From DATKMS01 sp041497995 (lineage in GTDB: Bacteria; Desulfobacterota; Binatia; HRBIN30), in assembly GCA_041497995.1 (NCBI GenBank), contig JBGQHM010000298.1, positions 1-8,252 of the forward strand: 8,252 bases of DNA, given 5' to 3'. Below are positions 6,365 to 8,252 of this stretch, piece after piece (within the stretch, counting starts at the first letter, position 1; each line of letters opens with the position of its first letter). The translations under genes were made by a program, and so were the position numbers. Under the pieces are notes generated by a model that had not been told where the DNA came from, searched no databases, and saw only the letters and a program-made list of their open reading frames with translations.

Positions 6365-7555
6365 TCAGTTGATCGCTTCGAACAGCCCGGCGGCGCCCAT
6401 GCCTCCGCCGATACACATCGTCACGATGCCCCAGCGCTTCTTCTGGCGGCGCAGCTCGTGGAGCAACGTGCCGGTCATGCGCGAACCCGTCATCCCGTAG
6501 GGGTGACCGATCGAGATCGCGCCGCCGTTCGGATTGAGCTTCGCGGGATCAATGCCGAGACGATCGCGGCAGTACACCGCTTGCGATGCGAAGGCCTCGT
6601 TCAGCTCGACGATATCGATGTCGGAGATCTTCAGCCCGTGCAGCTTGAGCAGCTTCGGCACCGCGAACACCGGCCCGATACCCATCTCGTCCGGCTCGCA
6701 GGCGGCGAACACGCAGCCGCGGAAGAAACCCAGCGGCTGCACTCCGAGCTTCTTGGCGCGATCATACGACATGATCAGCGTCGCCGAGGCGCCGTCGGAG
6801 AACTGCGAGGAGTTGCCGGCCGTCACACTGCCGCCGTCCGGCTTGAAGGCCGGCGGCAACTTTGCGAGACCCTCCGCTGTGGTGTCCGGCCGGTTGCATT
6901 CGTCACGATCGACCGTGGCCTGCTTGGTCGATTTCTCACCGCTGGCTTTGTCGGTCACCTCCATGGTCACCGTCATCGGCGCGATCTCATCGTTGAACTT
7001 GCCGGACTTCTGCGCGGCGGCGGTGCGCTGTTGCGACGCGAGCGCCATCTCATCTTGCTTCTCGCGACTGACCTTGTAGCGCTCGGCGACAATCTCGGCG
7101 GTGATGCCCATGGGAATGTAGATCTCCTTCTTGTGATCCATGAGCCAGGGGTTGAACAGGTTCTTCTTGTTGAAGTCGTTCTGCATCATGGTGATCGACT
7201 CGAGGCCGCCGCCGATCACCGCCTCGGCGCCCTCGACTTGCACCATGTGCGCCGCGAACGCGACGGCGTTGAGACCCGACGAGCAGAAACGACTCACCGT
7301 CACGCCAGGCACGGTGATCGGCAGGCCCGCCATCACCGCCACGTTCCGGCCGACGTTGAACCCCTGCGGCCCCTCAGGAAAGCCGGTGCCCATGACCACA
7401 TCCTCGATCTCCGCCGGATCGAGTTGAGGCGTTTTCTTGAGCACGTCCTTGACACAGTGCGCCGCCATGTCGTCCGGTCGCGTCAGGTTGAACGAACCCC
7501 GAAACGACTTGGCGAGTCCGGTCCGGGAACTTGCAACAACAACAGCTTCTCGCAT
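6365..7555 (-). CDS. Thiolase (acetyl-CoA C-acyltransferase/acetyltransferase)
   Basis: This 396-residue enzyme joins or cleaves acyl-CoA with CoA/acetyl-CoA, the last step of beta-oxidation or the first step of acetoacetyl-CoA formation. Catalytic motifs are complete: nucleophile C91 in SRFCSSGLNAVAF (88-100), NEAFA (319-323), H351 in GGAISIGHPYGMTGSR (344-359) and C381 in CIGGGMG (381-387). Length is normal for thiolase family II. The start is the ATG at 7555-7553, with AAGGAGGT (7568-7561 on this strand) 5 bases upstream; the frame stays open farther upstream but without family similarity. The HPYGMTGSR form is common in FadA/FadI-like degradative thiolases, but substrate chain length cannot be decided. 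The gene stands alone, converging on the ATPase gene and diverging from the secreted-protein gene. Confidence 0.96.
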   Translation of the reverse strand: MREAVVVASSRTGLAKSFRGSFNLTRPDDMAAHCVKDVLKKTPQLDPAEIEDVVMGTGFPEGPQGFNVGRNVAVMAGLPITVPGVTVSRFCSSGLNAVAFAAHMVQVEGAEAVIGGGLESITMMQNDFNKKNLFNPWLMDHKKEIYIPMGITAEIVAERYKVSREKQDEMALASQQRTAAAQKSGKFNDEIAPMTVTMEVTDKASGEKSTKQATVDRDECNRPDTTAEGLAKLPPAFKPDGGSVTAGNSSQFSDGASATLIMSYDRAKKLGVQPLGFFRGCVFAACEPDEMGIGPVFAVPKLLKLHGLKISDIDIVELNEAFASQAVYCRDRLGIDPAKLNPNGGAISIGHPYGMTGSRMTGTLLHELRRQKKRWGIVTMCIGGGMGAAGLFEAIN

Positions 7556-7625
7556 GAGAGACCTCCTTGGATGGTAAGATCGGCGGTACTTTCTCAGGAG
7601 TCGGTCCCCGATGCAAGCTGGGGGG

Positions 7626-7655
7626 CAACGCCGTCGGTCCAACGTGGCGGCGTTG
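7626..7655. promoter_or_regulatory. Perfect 8-bp dyad in the divergent intergenic region
   Basis: CAACGCCG (7626-7633) and CGGCGTTG (7648-7655) are perfect reverse complements separated by 14 bases, in the 133-base gap between the thiolase and the divergent secreted-protein gene. It could be an operator for either or both genes, or a leader hairpin. No regulator gene is adjacent, and no convincing promoter boxes were found on either strand of this gap. Confidence 0.35.
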
Positions 7656-7670
7656 ACGCGCGCGCCGGGA

Positions 7671-7717
7671 TGTACGAAGGGTGTAGACGTGAATCCCAGC
7701 ACCCGCCCTTCGTTACA
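7671..7717 (+). promoter_or_regulatory. Hairpin covering the ribosome binding site of the secreted-protein gene
   Basis: TGTACGAAGGG (7671-7681) pairs with CCCTTCGTTACA (7706-7717), giving 11 base pairs with one bulged T. The GAAGGG Shine-Dalgarno sequence (7675-7681... GTG 7689) lies within the 5' arm and the start codon lies in the 24-base loop. Folded, the structure would limit ribosome access. Whether it forms in the cell, or responds to temperature or a ligand, is unknown. Confidence 0.4.
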
Positions 7718-8252
7718 CCTGTCCGTGTGGATCGCGTTGCTCATGTGGCTGCTCGTGACGCCTGCCGCGGCACAAGTGGACGGCCGTTCCGTCGACGTCC
7801 CACTCCGCTTCGACTTCGAGTTCATCCGTCAAGCGCTGCTCATGCAGATTTACACGCGAGCCGACGCCACTGCCGTGCTGTGGGATGACGGTACGGGTTG
7901 CGGCTTTCTGAAGCTGCACGAGCCTGCGGTCAGCTCCGCCGGCAACCGGCTGCGTCTGGTGACGCGCGGTGAGGCACGCGTCGGCACCCGCGTCGGCAGC
8001 ATGTGCCTAGCACCGGTCCAGTGGGAGGGCTTTCTCGAAGTGTTCGAGGAGCCAACGTTGGACGTGGAGGCCCGCCTGCTGCGCTTTCGCGTCGTCGACT
8101 CGAACATCTACGACAAGGAATGGAAGAAGCGGCTCCTGACCGGGAAGATCTGGGACCTGGTCAAGCAGTACGTTCAGCCCAGCCTCGAAGCAGTACGCAT
8201 CGACCTGAACGCACCGTTTCAGGACATGCGGGACTTGTTGCCGCTGATTGTC
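7689..8252 (+). CDS. Secreted protein of unknown family, N-terminal part
   Basis: The frame is open from GTG 7689 to the right edge (188 codons, no stop), so only the N-terminal part is seen. The start is chosen because GAAGGG lies 7 bases upstream and because it gives a good signal peptide: polar RPSLH, a hydrophobic stretch VWIALLMWLLV (13-23), and a likely signal peptidase I site at AAA-Q (26-29). There is no lipobox Cys, so the product is probably periplasmic or exported. The mature part has alternating hydrophobic residues typical of beta strands (VPLRFDFEF, LRLVTRGEARV, ARLLRFRVVD) and two cysteines (C71, C106) that could form a disulfide. I do not recognise the family; a lipid-binding or DUF4403-like fold is a guess only. 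An in-frame GTG at 7644 is an alternative start but lacks the signal-peptide fit. The gene diverges from the thiolase. Confidence 0.72.
   Translation, partial: MNPSTRPSLHLSVWIALLMWLLVTPAAAQVDGRSVDVPLRFDFEFIRQALLMQIYTRADATAVLWDDGTGCGFLKLHEPAVSSAGNRLRLVTRGEARVGTRVGSMCLAPVQWEGFLEVFEEPTLDVEARLLRFRVVDSNIYDKEWKKRLLTGKIWDLVKQYVQPSLEAVRIDLNAPFQDMRDLLPLIV

Noticed and set aside
7588..7616. Minus-strand promoter for the thiolase (TTGCAT, 17 bases, GAAAGT)
   Set aside because: Only three of six bases match at the -10; too weak to call.
7556..7825. N-terminal extension of the thiolase
   Set aside because: No family similarity upstream of 7555, and AAGGAGGT sits ideally before the ATG there.
6311..7888. 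Plus-strand ORF (525 aa) opposite the thiolase
   Set aside because: It starts inside the convergent hairpin, is His/Arg-rich, and mirrors the thiolase codons; also overlaps the better supported exported protein.

Overview
The window is GC-rich bacterial DNA with dense genes, strong AGGAGG-type ribosome binding sites and frequent GTG starts. Gene content and codon use suggest an uncultured, high-GC, deltaproteobacteria-like or Binatota-like lineage. That placement is inference; no marker gene is present. No phage, transposase, CRISPR, rRNA or tRNA signal was found.

Layout from left to right. Positions 1-403 hold no convincing gene: a REP/BIME-like palindromic repeat (about 4-136) is followed by a plausible promoter overlapped by a perfect dyad. 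An alanine-rich, helical protein of unknown function starts at 404; its tail looks frameshifted, and the natural end may be 1025 rather than 1141. A very strong hairpin (1048-1097) follows. Next is a complete Xfp-type phosphoketolase (1252-3612), then a small XRE-family regulator (3671-4039) in the same direction. A short TCGTG-rich repeat/hairpin and a TTGACA-type promoter separate these from a two-gene unit: a small HExxH zinc-peptidase-like protein (4157-4738) and a Ycf45/SpoIIIAA-like AAA ATPase with a C-terminal R3H domain (4748-6283). A long inverted repeat fills the gap between the ATPase stop and the stop of a convergent thiolase (6365-7555, minus strand). A divergent intergenic region with two dyads then leads to a secreted protein of unknown family that runs off the right edge (7689-8252).

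How the genes work together. Phosphoketolase splits xylulose-5-phosphate and/or fructose-6-phosphate to acetyl-phosphate, and the thiolase makes or breaks acyl-CoA by acetyl-CoA transfer, so both touch C2 metabolism, but they are in separate transcription units and no direct link is shown. The XRE protein is a candidate regulator of xfp. The peptidase-like protein and R3H ATPase are separated by 9 bases and are probably cotranscribed; this pair is the least understood part of the window.

The main points for a second look are the peptidase/R3H-ATPase pair, the apparent frameshift in the first gene, the related TCGTG-rich hairpins at two gene ends, and a hairpin that would cover the ribosome binding site of the last gene.
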